A stretch of 64,000 nt of DNA from Ligula intestinalis (GCA_036362985.1 JAYGXS010000009.1:26710900-26774899), one strand, 5' to 3'; numbered from the stretch's first letter, positions 11,336-21,540 are shown. Translations and numbers: made by a program. Notes: generated by a model not told the origin, from the sequence alone.

Positions 11336-11470
11336 TATGACTAAGGATTCTCGACGGAATCCGAAACGTCAGGCAAATAAAACTCTTGTTCCAGTGATCG
11401 CATCTTCGTCTTCTGAACAATGGGGGTGTCTGTATGCCTGCGGCAAATACATTCCGAATGAACTATAAAC
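11336..11470 (+). mobile_element. PLE 3' tail fragment, family A
   Basis: Contains ATGACTAAGGATTC, TCGACGGAATCCGAAACGTC, then AATAAAACTCTTGTTCCAG and a CTTCTGAAC block. This is the order of the family A PLE tail seen in full at 19960-20068. The first half forms a hairpin (GGATTC/GAATCC) placed directly before GAAACGTC, the hammerhead-like arrangement discussed elsewhere. It appears as a lone tail. Confidence 0.65.
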
Positions 11471-11804
11471 TCACAATACTGCAGACATTTTGTAGCGCCC
11501 AACATCCTGCATGGTTACATACGAAATAACCAAAGAATAGTGGCTCCATTTTAGCGATGCGGTCCCAACAAAGAGTTCCAAAGATGGATGACAGAGAGAA
11601 AGCCGCAGTCTACTCTATGTCGGTGTTTGTACTACCCTTATCCCCCTACGCAGTGCAATAACCAAATGTGGAAACGCTTGCAGTTAGAAATAACCTTGGC
11701 TTGCCACATATATCGATAAGGCAGAATAACTGTAACTGAAGCCTGTCAAGTCTCCTCTTGCAGATACCGTTCATTTACTTGCCCTTCGAGAATTATCCAA
11801 CTTA
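11471..11804. other. Spacer between PLE tail and Tc1/mariner-type element
   Basis: No coding or repeat structure could be supported here. Confidence 0.3.
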
Positions 11805-11845
11805 CAGGAGTATTCATTTATACAGACCCCTGTATGCATTGTAAT

Positions 11846-12298
11846 ATTTTCGTCGAGCACCAAGGCAATTGCATTCACATAAATTATCCGGATGTTTATG
11901 GCTGTGGGTGTATTTCTTTCTACAGGCACCAATGACATCCGCTTTCTCGAGTAATTGATTTTTTTCATGATTCTTGAAACGGTGGACTGTGACGTCGGCA
12001 CCTGCAGGATCCCCAATTCCTGAACGATTTCCCTCTCGGTCATCTCGTTTTGAGCATTGACCATCTCAGCAACAAGCTACTTAGTTGTTTCCGACCTTCG
12101 GCCTTCTCTTCTCATAAGCGGTTTTGAAAGCTCGCTCGTAATTTTCATTCTTGCTCAGGTTTTTGCAATCTTTTTGACTGTCAAATAAGACAAATTGAGT
12201 GTCTCGCCTATCCTCTTCAGAGGGATTCCCTGCTCAATATTTCGCCTCACCTGAGAAATCAGGTTTTTTGTTATCGTATTCCTTTGTGCTCGTGGCAT
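11846..12298 (-). pseudogene. Tc1/mariner-type transposase, truncated with two in-frame stops
   Basis: From an ATG at 12298 the minus strand encodes a helix-turn-helix N-terminus (GIPLKRIGETLNLSYLTVKK), then a second DNA-binding region (REIVQELGILQVPTSQ, STVSRIMKKINYSRKRM), then RNTPTAINIRIIYVNAI, typical of the linker into the catalytic core. The frame is constant but is broken by TGA at 12157-12155 and TAG at codon 74. It ends near VLDENI, about where the first catalytic Asp would be, and runs straight into the left terminal repeat. Most of the DDE/D catalytic domain is therefore deleted and the protein cannot be active. Confidence 0.75.
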
Positions 12299-12630
12299 TT
12301 ATAAGGGTAAGAAGGCTTTATTCAGCAACTCACAAGGACAGTGGGGCTTGCGGGCTTTTTTAGCTTCTCGAGTCCAGCGTATTTATAGGGCTGCCGCCTT
12401 TCCAGAATGTTCCTGGCGTATGGTGCCCGGGCGGCCCTTCTGGAAGCTCCTGGTTTGCGGCCACTACCCCGGCTGTGTGGGCGGCCCTCAGGTTTGCTCG
12501 AAACACGACGTGGGTGGCTTTAATACGGGCGCGAACCAGCGGGAGCGGCTTGACTACGTGTATCGCCCAGGTTGCCTGTACTTTTCACCATCGATCTTGA
12601 CTGCATGGGAGATTACCCCTCCGTAACAAT

Positions 12631-12757
12631 ATAAATGCATACAGGGGTCTATATAAATGCATACAGGGGTCTATATAAATGCATACAGGGGTCTATATAA
12701 ATGCATACAGGGGTCTATATAAATTAATACAGGGGTCTATATAAATGAATACCCCTG
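12631..12757. repeat. Tandem 22-bp array forming the right terminal repeat
   Basis: Five full units and one partial of a 22-bp unit (core ATAAATGCATACAGGGG plus TCTAT) start at 12631, 12653, 12675, 12697, 12719 and 12741. The first four units are essentially identical and the fifth has a two-base change. One unit is present in inverted orientation in the left end (about 11811-11845). In Tc1/mariner-type elements such repeats are usually transposase binding sites; here the array has expanded on one side. Confidence 0.85.
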
Positions 12758-12759
12758 TA

Positions 12760-13211
12760 ATGTGTGGGCTAGTATCTATGTTATTGTCAAAAGTCAATAT
12801 GAAAAGCGGACTGCCACAGGAATGAAAAACAACCCTTATGTCTCTGAGGTACGAAGGAGAGTACAGACAGGAGTCAGTAAAGTACCACGCAATTTCTTTA
12901 ACCTGCATTCTGTGCAGCATCATACACGTTGATTCCGCCATGCGAGCGGCGTAAAAACGATGAGTTGTAATCAAAGGACACTTATTAACTCTGTCCATCT
13001 GTGCGATTTTCATAATCCCTGCAATTTTATTGGCCAGATGATGAATTGCTGAGAGCCAGTAAATGACTATCTGGATTATACGAACATATCTTGTGCTGCC
13101 CTTCGTTCCGCCCTTCTCCCACATGTCTAACGAGTGGTCTTTACTTGCAGGAAACATGGTGAATAAGCCATAGACTAGGAACATCCAGTTGATGCTCTTT
13201 TTTAACTTCAA
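12760..13211 (-). other. Unrecognised open frame, about 150 codons
   Basis: A minus-strand frame opens with ATG at 13211 and runs past the end of the transposon at 12757. Its last 20 or so residues are therefore encoded by the terminal repeat and are not ancestral. The remainder contains two hydrophobic stretches (near INWMFLVYGLFTMF and VRIIQIVIYWL) and a Cys- and Met-rich middle. I recognise no family. It could be an exon, a relic or chance. Confidence 0.2.
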
Positions 13212-14160
13212 AGTGATGTTTGGCAGCGTATCTTTTCAACAGCTTTTAGATACGATAAGGCAAATTTTATCGAAGGAATATCTTCAAGAAACTCAAACGT
13301 ACCAAGTCATGCAGACTTATGACAGTAATTTTCCGCAACCATAGAACTGTGGTGGTCTACAGGGATTAGGCTGTTGTCCTCTTTTGTTCCTCCTTCAAAT
13401 AAATAACTGCTCTGATAATCTTGACTGTGATGACATCATGTCTGTGGATGATTTGAAAATTCCTAAGTTGATTTGTTCTGATAACGTCATACAAAAACTG
13501 CAAGAATGCATTGATATACTGCTTATCTGGTTCACGAGGCGGCATCTTGTGTTTAATATACCAAATATGTGGTTCCACGGTTGGGATCGGGAAAGAGGCG
13601 TTTTCCCCAAAGCCAGGACATAATGAACGGGATTTTACTAAAAGGAGCAGATAACTATGAGGATCCGTGTATCTGCACAGCGTTTGACCTGCTGCACTCC
13701 GATCACCCTAAAGTTCATGTCAGTCGGATAAAAATTAAGAATCTTAGAATTTTCTATTAATCCACTTAAATTACGGCGATTTCCGTGCACTTGTCTTATC
13801 CCACAAGCACCTACTATACTAAAGAGCAGGAATTGTGTGTAAATGACGCAGTAATTATAGGCGTTCGGTTGAGATAACATCTGAAGTTCTTCACTTTTGG
13901 AGGGAGTTAGTTCACTATACTTAGGGTAGTAGGCAATGCCTCTAAAAACCCTATCCAAGAGCGAGGGACTGTTTAAAACAAGCGGATAAATGCGCACCCA
14001 ATAAATGGGAAGTATGAACGTCCAACAGACTAGCAGGTGTTTTACGTATTGTATTTATTAGTATATTATTATAGGCTGTTTTTTTACTCATTTTAAAAAG
14101 GAAATGGTGGTTAGGAGGTCGTCTACTCCAGCTTACCTGAGGTCCAAATTACCATTCTGG
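13212..14160. other. Intergenic, no gene seen
   Basis: Several open frames of 60-120 codons overlap on both strands with no recognisable domain. The longest, minus strand 13638-13997, has no splice context that I could defend. Confidence 0.3.
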
Positions 14161-14164
14161 AGTT

Positions 14165-14400
14165 AGATTATCACTGTCCGCGGCCCGAAGCGCCCCGCAC
14201 ACCTTGAATGTATATGCTCAACAACCTACATGAAGCCTTGGATATCTTAACTTCCAGTTGTTTGATATTCATCACGACTAGCAAACGCTGACCCAGGGAC
14301 TTGGGGTAATTGGGTGGGGCCTTATAAATCACCTGGAAGGCACTGTTGGAGTCCAAGATATGTCCGATTTCATCCATTTGTGTCAGAATAGCTGCTTAAG
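14165..14400 (-). pseudogene. PLE GIY-YIG endonuclease relic
   Basis: The translation HILDSNSAFQVIYKAPPN and LGQRLLVVMNIKQLEVKI parallels HLVDSGHRVDVNQAFRVVYK and the LRQRILATAEAVAIRL stretch of the intact PLE frame at 35536-36267. It covers only the C-terminal half of the GIY-YIG region and is frameshifted after that. It is a decayed fragment, recognised only by similarity to the other copies in this window. Confidence 0.6.
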
Positions 14401-14631
14401 TAGCTGAAAGGAGTGTGTCGGGCTAGGATAGGTTGGTAAAATGGAACGAGATTAATCAGCTCATTATTCAAATTAATTAAAATATCAGAATTTAATTTAC
14501 ACAGATGGCAATTTGGACTATCTGTGAACACCCCGCAGGCACGAAACATAATCTTTCAAAAAATATACGAGAACGATGACATGAGTGATTTCGGTGGCAT
14601 TCATGGATATACGGTACGGCCTAAAACTCGT

Positions 14632-14975
14632 GTAACATGCCGACATATGCAAAAGATTGATACTCTCTTGCTAATCGGCACTGAGTAAGGCTGTAATACT
14701 GATAAGCATGTAGCCTCCTCTAAAATTCTTTCCATCACGATAGGATGCCGGCTTTTAACAACTTCTTTCTGGCCGCTTACAAAGCATGTTTACTTTAAAA
14801 TGTGACAAGTTAAGAAGTATGCATTTTTATCATTGATTTTGACTGCCTTTATAAATTCAAATATATTTTATGGAAAACATAAACGCAAACTATTTCTTGT
14901 ACTCGTTTGGTAGAAAATTTCGCCTTCTTTAAATGTTATACTTAAAGATAGTGTATCTTTCGGTTTTAAAAATTT
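14632..14975 (+). repeat. Dispersed repeat R1, copy a
   Basis: Shares ordered blocks with 57322-57655: a GCCGACAT word, TTGCTAATCGGCA, GATGCCGGCTTTT against GATGTCGGCTTTT, GCATTTTTATCATTGATTTT, ATAAATTCAAATATATTTT, TGTACTCGTTTGGTAG and ATCTTTCGGTTT. Partial relatives occur at 43388-43790 and 52995-53250. No coding capacity. The GCCGGCTTTT-type word and its complement suggest terminal inverted words, so a MITE is possible. Confidence 0.6.
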
Positions 14976-15861
14976 CTAATTGTGAGCTTTTTTATGATTG
15001 TGAGGTTTTCATTCATAATACTTTGTATCTCTCAATTTATAAATGCTGCCCATAATGTGTACAGCATGATCAAGATCTATTGCAACATTTTATGAAAACT
15101 ATGTCACTTGTTCCTCAAACGGTAGGCAAAAACCAAATTTTCCTTAAAAACGATATGCATATCACGCAGTTGGTAAACCTTGAATTCAAGGAAAGCAGTC
15201 GGTAGGTTTCAAAATTACTCGGCAATTTATAGCCGCATAGCTCTATAATTCTAAAACGCTCTAGTGTGATACATTAAGAATAAATACCCAATCACTTTAC
15301 TATTTCTTAAGGATAAGGCAAGGTCTTTTGGGTCTTTATGGATACTTTTCAACTAATTTTATAAAAAGTGTATTTACTACTAGAGATGAATGAATTCAAT
15401 ATTTGGATTCCTAGTGTATTCGTTCTCTTTACCTCCTTGAAGGTCCCGTTGGCCGACAAGGCTACTGCTGACTAAATATAAGGAGTAGTGCTTATATTGC
15501 TACTGCTCTTTCCGCTAAATTTCTCAGTTATTCATTTTGAAAAACAACAACCATACACCATCGTCTTACTGTATTTCAAAAATATTAGAATGGCCACTTC
15601 TATGACACACAGTCGCAGATGCAAATGCTAAATTCACAGATCCGCTGGCATTTTAAAGGTTGCCTGCTTGGTAACATCAGTCCGTATTGCCCAAATTTTG
15701 TTTGAACAGGTACCAATTTCAGATTACTGCAGTGTTCTAAGAAGTAAACAATGTTAGTTTCGGTCAGATGTTTAACAGGCACGCGGAGGACCGGGAATGT
15801 AAGCACGTTTGCGTTGATTTACCTGCCCAGCCTATTGCATGTGTGCAATCCACCAATGCTG
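14976..15861. other. AT-rich intergenic, no gene seen
   Basis: Short frames only. There is no recognisable domain or paired splice sites. Confidence 0.35.
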
Positions 15862-16215
15862 ATACAGTAAGCTGACTGCCTAGGCACGATTTCCTAAGCA
15901 ATCATCTAGAATCCACCAAAACGACTACCAAGGAATTTATTTATTAGAATTAGTGGATTTTAAAGGATTGCTTAGGAAATCCTGCCTGGGCAGTCCGCTT
16001 ACTGTATACGTATTGGCTGACTCCATACGTGCAGTACGCTGGAGGGTAAATCGACTCAAGTGTGATTGAATTCAAGACCTTCAGCGTGCCTTTTTGGCTG
16101 AATTGCTAATAAAGACTTCCCTTCAAATGTGGATTCAAATCCCACCGAGGCCACGCACTTTTTACATTTGGGTCAATTACATTTTTAGAGAGCTTGCTAA
16201 ATTAAGTACAAAATA
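15862..16215 (+). repeat. Composite repeat: palindrome followed by tRNA-like region (family 2, copy a)
   Basis: The first part, 15865-16004, is a 140-bp palindrome with ends CAGTAAGCTGACTGCC and its complement, flanked by TA. Downstream are AAATCGACTCAAGTGTGATT and then a tRNA-like stretch at about 16085-16160 with the B-box-like GGATTCAAATCCCACC. The same order, in the opposite orientation, occurs at 54085-54345, and the tRNA-like tail alone at 47330-47435. The shared tail reads GAGGCCxCGxAxTTTTTxAC. It may be a SINE, or a DNA element that captured a tRNA-like sequence. Confidence 0.6.
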
Positions 16216-17489
16216 ATTCTGAAATAAATGGACTTTGTACTATAACAAGGTCATTGCGTTAATGCCATGGTGTTCATGGGCCTCATGACAGTTCGTCGGT
16301 CATTCTCTCAGTTCATGCTTATTCTGACCTGAAGAGCCACGATTTAAACTCGTTTGGTAGCATAAATATTTGTATATGAAGCAAACAGCAATGTATTACG
16401 CTTAAAACGATGCGTTCTGCTTGCTGTCTGCTTTGTCTTTTGTTCGTAGTACCATTATATGTCATTGCAGGGGGTACGTTGATCGCCTTTTAGTATCTAA
16501 TTAAATTAATTGCTGAAAAAAACCATGATTTCGTTTTTTTCTCATATGGATGTGTTTCCGATCGTAGTGAAAATTACTGTACATTGAATCACAGCTGTTG
16601 CTTATAATTTGCTTAAAATGAATTATGATATGCTTAGCCACACATTTGTCCAAAAGACTAAAAGTTATTAATATTGGGTGGGTATGTTACAGCTTACTTA
16701 GCTTACATATCCACCGTTGTCAAATATAAATGTGCTTAGTGTCCTATGAATATTTAAGGGAAGGAATGTGATCGCATTTCATATGGGCATTGTAAACGGA
16801 TCATTTCCAAATGAAACCGAACAAAGCAGTCTTATATTCCTTACATCCGGGGATGATGTTAAGAATATTTTATCTGGACCTCGAATTTTTTCGCATATTA
16901 GCAGTCTTATATATGTCGTTACCTCGAGTCAGTAATTAGTGAAGCAACCTGGAAAATGAGAGAAATGCCGGTTAACAGAGAAAAGTAAATCGCTGGACGG
17001 CCATTCCAGTCTCCATGGTCTTTGTCTGCTATACTATCCGGCAAAAGGTCTAGCTTTGTTACAGCAGATCCCATGGCTTATGGCGGCCTTACAAGTAAAT
17101 TTCACAACTGTAGCATGTCAGCGCAGATGTATACTCCATGGAAAATTTCACGACCATTTGCTTGTCTAAAGGAGGGAGGCATGCATACCACTTCCGTTGC
17201 ACAAAGTTTTCCCATTTTTGCCTACAGTAACTGATGTTGTTGCTCACATGGCGGAGTGCTTTGTTCCTAGCATCAATGCACAAAATCATGCGGATTTAGG
17301 TATCTGGTCTTATTGGCAGTGGACTGGGCTGGATAGCAATCCATGATTCCATAATCTCTTATTCATAACTCGTCAGTATTACCGGGTAATAAGCACAACG
17401 GAACTGATTGTATGGACTGTGAGGGGCAGGGCTACGTGGCAGCTGGCTCAGAGTGTTTACTTCTGTTATTCAACTAATGAAACCAGCCG
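16216..17489. other. Intergenic, no gene seen
   Basis: A 70-codon plus-strand frame at 17022-17234 and its antisense counterpart have no recognisable content. Nothing else could be supported. Confidence 0.35.
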
Positions 17490-17895
17490 TTCAGAAGCAG
17501 AAGATGCGACCACTGGAATAAGAGTTTTATTTTCTTGACGTTTCGGATTCCGTCGGAAATCCTTAATCATGGGTAAGGGTAGAATAGTTTGGGGCATAGG
17601 GGTGAAACATGCACAGATTGCACGGTAGTTCGTAGCGGTCACCCGCGTGCGAACTATAATTACCCCCTCTTGTATCCACCGCTTGGGGTCTTAATTGGTG
17701 CGGTGATGGCTTGATACTTCTATTCGACTCAGTAATTGCCGCGAGTTCAATGGCCTATCATTACCTATGATTAAGGATTCCCAACGAAATCCGAAACGTC
17801 AGGAAAATAAAACTTTTGTTCCAGTGGTTACACCTTCTTCTGAACCGCTTCATTGGGCTCGCATATTCACTTCTATTGGCAACTAACCGTGCCGG
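17490..17895. mobile_element. PLE foldback, family A (diverged)
   Basis: The left arm carries the complement of the family A tail (TGACGTTTCGGATTCCGTCG at 17538) and the right arm the tail itself (AAGGATTCCCAACGAAATCC, then GAAACGTCAGG at about 17773-17808, then the CTTCTTCTGAACC block and GCATATTCACTTCTATTGGC). The interior shares the GATTGCACGG and GGTCACCCGC words with the 19.2-20.07 kb copy. Both flanks contain CAACTAA (before 17490 and at about 17880), a possible but weak target duplication. Confidence 0.65.
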
Positions 17896-17938
17896 TCATA
17901 GTTTTAAAAAGTTTAAAGCAAAGTTTCCCAGGTGCAAA

Positions 17939-18205
17939 TTTGTAGATTGCAAGAATAGCAGAATTTATTGGATCCATAAATTTCAGGAGCGCTCATCGGC
18001 TGCTACCTCTCATTGCATAACATGAATGACGTAAGAGGAACTACAAAACTGAACTCATATAGAAAAATCGATACAAACAGCAAGGTCATAGGCAATGGCC
18101 AAGACGCTAATCAATAACGTTAGAAAATTTAAACACTGTGGGCAGCTGATGAGGGCTCCTGAAATTTATGGATCCAATAAATTCTGCTGTTCTTGCAATC
18201 TACAA
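17939..18205. repeat. Inverted repeat upstream of the FN3 exon
   Basis: The left arm (17939-18004) contains TTGTAGATTGCAAGAATAGC and GATCCATAAATTTCAGGAGC. The right arm (18142-18205) contains their complements with only a few mismatches over about 62 bases. The spacer is about 137 bases. The right arm lies in the presumed intron just before the FN3 exon. This could be the remains of a MITE or a tail-to-tail duplication. Confidence 0.75.
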
Positions 18206-18247
18206 CTTTTTAAAAGTAACCTTTTCAAAATATACTTCATGCTGCAG

Positions 18248-18569
18248 CTAGCCGTGAATAGCACTACTTTATATTTTGAAGACACAAACAACAGGTTGAA
18301 TGTGCAAGCCGTCGCAACGAGTTCGGACTCCGTTTATGTATCCTGGAGGCAGCCCTATGGGTATATTTTGCAGGACATTCAGGATTTTATTGTACAGATC
18401 CAGTGGCCACTTCATACTCGATCGCAGTGGATCCCAAGTAGCAAAACAAACTACACATTCACAGGACTGCCCCCACTTACAAACTTTACAGTTGCTGTGA
18501 TGTTTAGGTCGCCCAAAGCATCCACCTCTTTTGAGTACGTTGGAATACCAATTACCACATGGAGCACAG
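18248..18569 (+). CDS. Fibronectin type III domain exon
   Basis: The exon encodes one FN3 domain: LNVQAVATSSDSVYVSWRQP carries the conserved first-half Trp, and TNYTFTGLPPLTNFTVAVMF carries the central Leu and the F-strand tyrosine-corner region (Phe replaces Tyr). Some NxT sequons suggest an extracellular location. The acceptor is CTTCATGCTGCAG ending at 18247 (an alternative AG at 18251 would give an exon of 318 bases, phase 1 at both ends, the common layout for FN3 exons). The donor is CAG followed by GTTAGTAAG at 18570. No partner exon was found, so the protein (adhesion receptor, phosphatase or cytokine-receptor-like) is unknown. The domain call is solid; gene identity is not. Confidence 0.72.
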
Positions 18570-19206
18570 GTTAGTAAGTTCTAAGTGCATTAACGGTACA
18601 CAGCACCCCTTGTTAAACTGTGCATGCATGGAAATTTTCGTTTAAATACTGGATAAGGAGACAGACTTAACTATGATGAAGAAACAGAACCAAAATTGTC
18701 TTGAGCACACAAATAGTATTTTATTATTTTTTACTTATGTAGAAAAACATCTACAACGCTCATAGCTGAATCCTCTGAGGTGTCAGAGTGAATTTGGCTG
18801 CCATAACCGTAGCTTCTTGATATTTTTAGAGCAATAGTTGTGCCATATTTAAAAGAGCTGTCTGGATGTAATGCATACTCCACGTCAAATTACTTTTCAA
18901 ATAATACTAAGAGTATCACTTTCATATAGATGATGCGTCCGAGAACTAATGTGAGCAACGCTTAATCACTGCAAATTTTGGGGATGGGTTTGTTAAAACA
19001 GCGTAGAAACCGTTATGTCAAACGCAAAACCATTTTGCCAAAATGATTTACTGACATATCAATGGACGCAACCGCATCACCTGTTGGTAACAAACTGACT
19101 GAGAAAAGAATAGATAGGAAAGAAAAATTTAAAAAAGAATTTGTTTGCACAATCGCAGGCCTGCAGCGAGCAGCCATCGCTGATTCAAAAGATGAAATAT
19201 AAACAA
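18570..19206. other. Presumed intron after the FN3 exon; no second exon seen
   Basis: AT-rich, with no second FN3 domain or paired splice sites. Ends at the PLE foldback insertion. Confidence 0.35.
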
Positions 19207-19217
19207 CTACTTTCATG
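19207..19217. repeat. Target-site duplication, left copy (11 bp)
   Basis: CTACTTTCATG here is repeated exactly at 20069-20079, directly flanking the PLE foldback 19218-20068. Confidence 0.8.
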
Positions 19218-20068
19218 GACTTTATTTTCCTGACGTTTCGGATTCCGTCGGGAATCCTTAGACAAGGTAATCGTTAACAGGTCTGAGACATGCGCAGATA
19301 AGGGGGGATACATGCACAGATTGCACGGTATTTATAGTTCACAGCGGTCACCCGCATGCATACTATAATTGTCCGTTCTTGTAGCCACCACTGGAGGTCT
19401 TAATTGGTCCGGTGATTGCTCATTAATTGCAACAGCGTTCTTGTCCGCGTCGGATGCAGGTTTGATAATTCCTCGACAATTACGCCCGCTGTCGTCAGAG
19501 TTGCGCCCAGTCCTTCCCACGTGACTGATTCTCTTGCTCAGGAAATTTCTCAGTACACCGTATGGGAATGCCAATTCGTTGCGCTTGTTGATAGACTGGG
19601 GGCCTGAAAACCATGACTCAAGCAGCTCGCGCAATGAATTGGCGTTCCCATACGGTGTACTGAGAAATTTCCTGAGCAAGGGAATCAGTCACGTGGGAAG
19701 GACTGGGCGCAACTCTGACGACAGCGGGCGTAATTGTTGAGCCATTATCAAACCTGCATCCGACGCGGACAAGAACGCTGTTGCAATTAATGAGCAATCA
19801 CCGGACCAATTAAGACCTCCAGTGGTGGCTACAAGAACGGACAATTATAGTATGCATGCGGGTGACCGCTGTGAACTATAAATACCGTGCAATCTGTGCA
19901 TGTATCCCCCCTTATCTGCGCATGTCTCAGACCTGTTAACGATTACCTATGTCTAAGGATTCCCGACGGAATCCGAAACGTCAGGAAAATAAATTCCTTG
20001 TTCCAGTGATCGCATCTTCTTCTTCGGAACTGCTGCCTGGAACTCGTATATTTTCCTCTATTGGTAAG
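19218..20068. mobile_element. PLE foldback, family A: near-perfect 370-bp mirrored arms
   Basis: Arms 19218-19584 and 19629-about 19997 are almost exact reverse complements around a 44-base spacer. Each arm is the 3' end of a PLE: the last part of the endonuclease frame (RELLESWFSGPQSINKRNEL on the minus strand), then untranslated sequence, then the hammerhead-like hairpin (AAGGATTCCCGACGGAATCC followed by GAAACGTCAGG near 19957-19990). The right arm continues about 75 bases further to TCCTCTATTGGTAAG. Flanking 11-bp duplications (19207-19217, 20069-20079) show that it inserted as a unit. No RT is present. Confidence 0.85.
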
Positions 20069-20079
20069 CTACTTTCATG
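20069..20079. repeat. Target-site duplication, right copy (11 bp)
   Basis: Exact match to 19207-19217. Confidence 0.8.
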
Positions 20080-20284
20080 TTAAGAGTAGCATAAATGCAT
20101 TTAATTAGTTTGCACGTCGGCTAGCAGCTACGATTTTAGCAGCCTCATGCGTATCTAATATATTCTAAAATGAAGTTAAACAGATGGAGGGGATGACATC
20201 ATCCGAAGAGTCGTTCCATGCTGGAATCACGGATGTAAGGAAGAGAAAATTGCGTCGATCCGTCCCTGTTTTGTGTATGTATAG

Positions 20285-20396
20285 TTTAAGGGGACAAGCG
20301 CGCAAAATTGATGTGCATCTTAATGGAGAAACTATTGGGAGCAAAGAAATAGCCAAAATCGCTCAAAATGCCGAAGGCTTGTATGAGATTTCCTAA
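20285..20396 (+). other. Candidate terminal exon, unrecognised
   Basis: A good acceptor (pyrimidine-rich CCCTGTTTTGTGTATGTATAG) precedes an open frame RKIDVHLNGETIGSKEIAKI...GLYEIS ending in TAA. The composition is protein-like, but I recognise no family. Its phase does not fit a direct join to the FN3 exon at 18569, where a stop would follow at once, so if real it belongs to another transcript or lacks an intervening exon. Confidence 0.2.
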
Positions 20397-21127
20397 AAGT
20401 TGCTGGTAGGCGAAAATTGGCTGAGGTCTGGCAGTCTTGTTCCATAGGGCAGTGTTCACAAAAATTTGGTAATCTCGTTCAAGGAATCTTACTTGGTAGC
20501 TTCACGGTTCAACTGGACAAAATGCCTTCTTATCCAATTTTTTTGTGAAAAGGAAGTTCTATACTAACTAACCTTACACAACAGTCTAAAGGAGTTACCC
20601 TTCTGGTAAAAAGAATATTTACAGACTGAATGACCTATTTATTAATCAGCTTGTGGCCTCTTCTTCTACTTTTTTGTTTCCTAATTGCTCTGCTAAACAT
20701 TGTCAAATATTTAAGCATTTCAGTGGCCAACTCAACACACCAGCACATGACATCGCTGATTTAGCATTTTGAAGGTACATTTAATCCATACTCTTCCTGA
20801 CTTTTATCGTCCTTAAACCACTATTACACTATTTTACTCCTGTGTCTATGGCAATAATATAGACAAACCTTCAAAAACCGGCTAACCGGCTTTTAGCTCA
20901 CAGTTTTGTCCCGAATTTCGCCGCTCTCCGGATAAACTTTAAAAACTGTTTGCTCCTAGAGTCCAACATTCAGAACGATTGACGTACACTAAGAATCATT
21001 CATATCCATTAAAAACACCAATTGTGGTCCTAACTCCTTTCATCGAATTTCCTGCTGTTCTACCCTACTGAAACCTGTTTAATGCGCTTTTTAGACATGC
21101 CATTATTCTCTAGTTTAGCTAACCCAT
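20397..21127. other. Intergenic, no gene seen
   Basis: AT-rich. No recognisable domain or repeat. Confidence 0.35.
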
Positions 21128-21540
21128 TACAATTTGCAGATAAGGCTAGGCGTAGTGACGGATCGACCATCGATTTCGACGATGCTTACCGTATGGTCCA
21201 CAACAGAGTGCTGCAGGGCTGGGCGACTATGTGCTGGACTACAGTGAGAGTAGGCTTGTGAGTATCTACCTTACTCTCTCTTCCCTCATCCACCTGGGCC
21301 CGGTGTCAAGACATAGTCAAGAAGACCGAAGGTGAAGTCGGCCGCGAGATAGGCCACCCCTCTAACGCGCGCCTCAACGACATCTGGCCAGTATCCCGCT
21401 TGCGTGGGAGTGTCATAACAACCACATTAAGAAGGAGCTATTGTAGCCCGACTCTCGGTCCGCCAGTAAGCCACTCCACAGAACAAGGTATACAATGGAC
21501 TGGCCGCGCGGTCCAAGTTATCCCGTCAGTTGGCAACTCT
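21128..21540 (+). repeat. GC-richer dispersed repeat R2, copy a
   Basis: Shared ordered words link this block with 31180-31330, 42670-43020 and 52180-52520: TCTACCxxACTxTCTCxT, CCTGGGCCCGGTG against CCTGGGCCAGGTG, AAGTCAAGAAGAC against AGTTAAGACGACC, TGGGAGTGTCATA against TGGGAGTGCCATA, and a TCGGTCCGCCAGTAAGCC-like end. The copies are non-coding despite fortuitous open frames. Class is unknown; probably a SINE or other non-autonomous element. Confidence 0.6.

Larger units (their letters stand above)
11805..12757 (-). mobile_element. Tc1/mariner-type DNA transposon, dead copy with TA duplications
   Basis: A 953-bp element bounded by TA on both sides (11803-11804 and 12758-12759). The left end starts CAGGAGTATTCATTTATA and the right end, read inward, starts CAGGGGTATTCATTTATA, giving clear inverted ends. 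Both ends continue into copies of the same 22-bp unit, and the right end carries it as a tandem array. Between them lies a minus-strand transposase pseudogene starting at 12298. TA duplications, CAG ends and the transposase N-terminus together indicate the Tc1/mariner (IS630) superfamily. Confidence 0.82.

Noticed and set aside
19332..19740. Open frames of 115 and 68 codons across the palindrome centre
   Set aside because: Each reads PLE endonuclease tail in one arm and its antisense in the other; the joined protein is an artefact of the palindrome.
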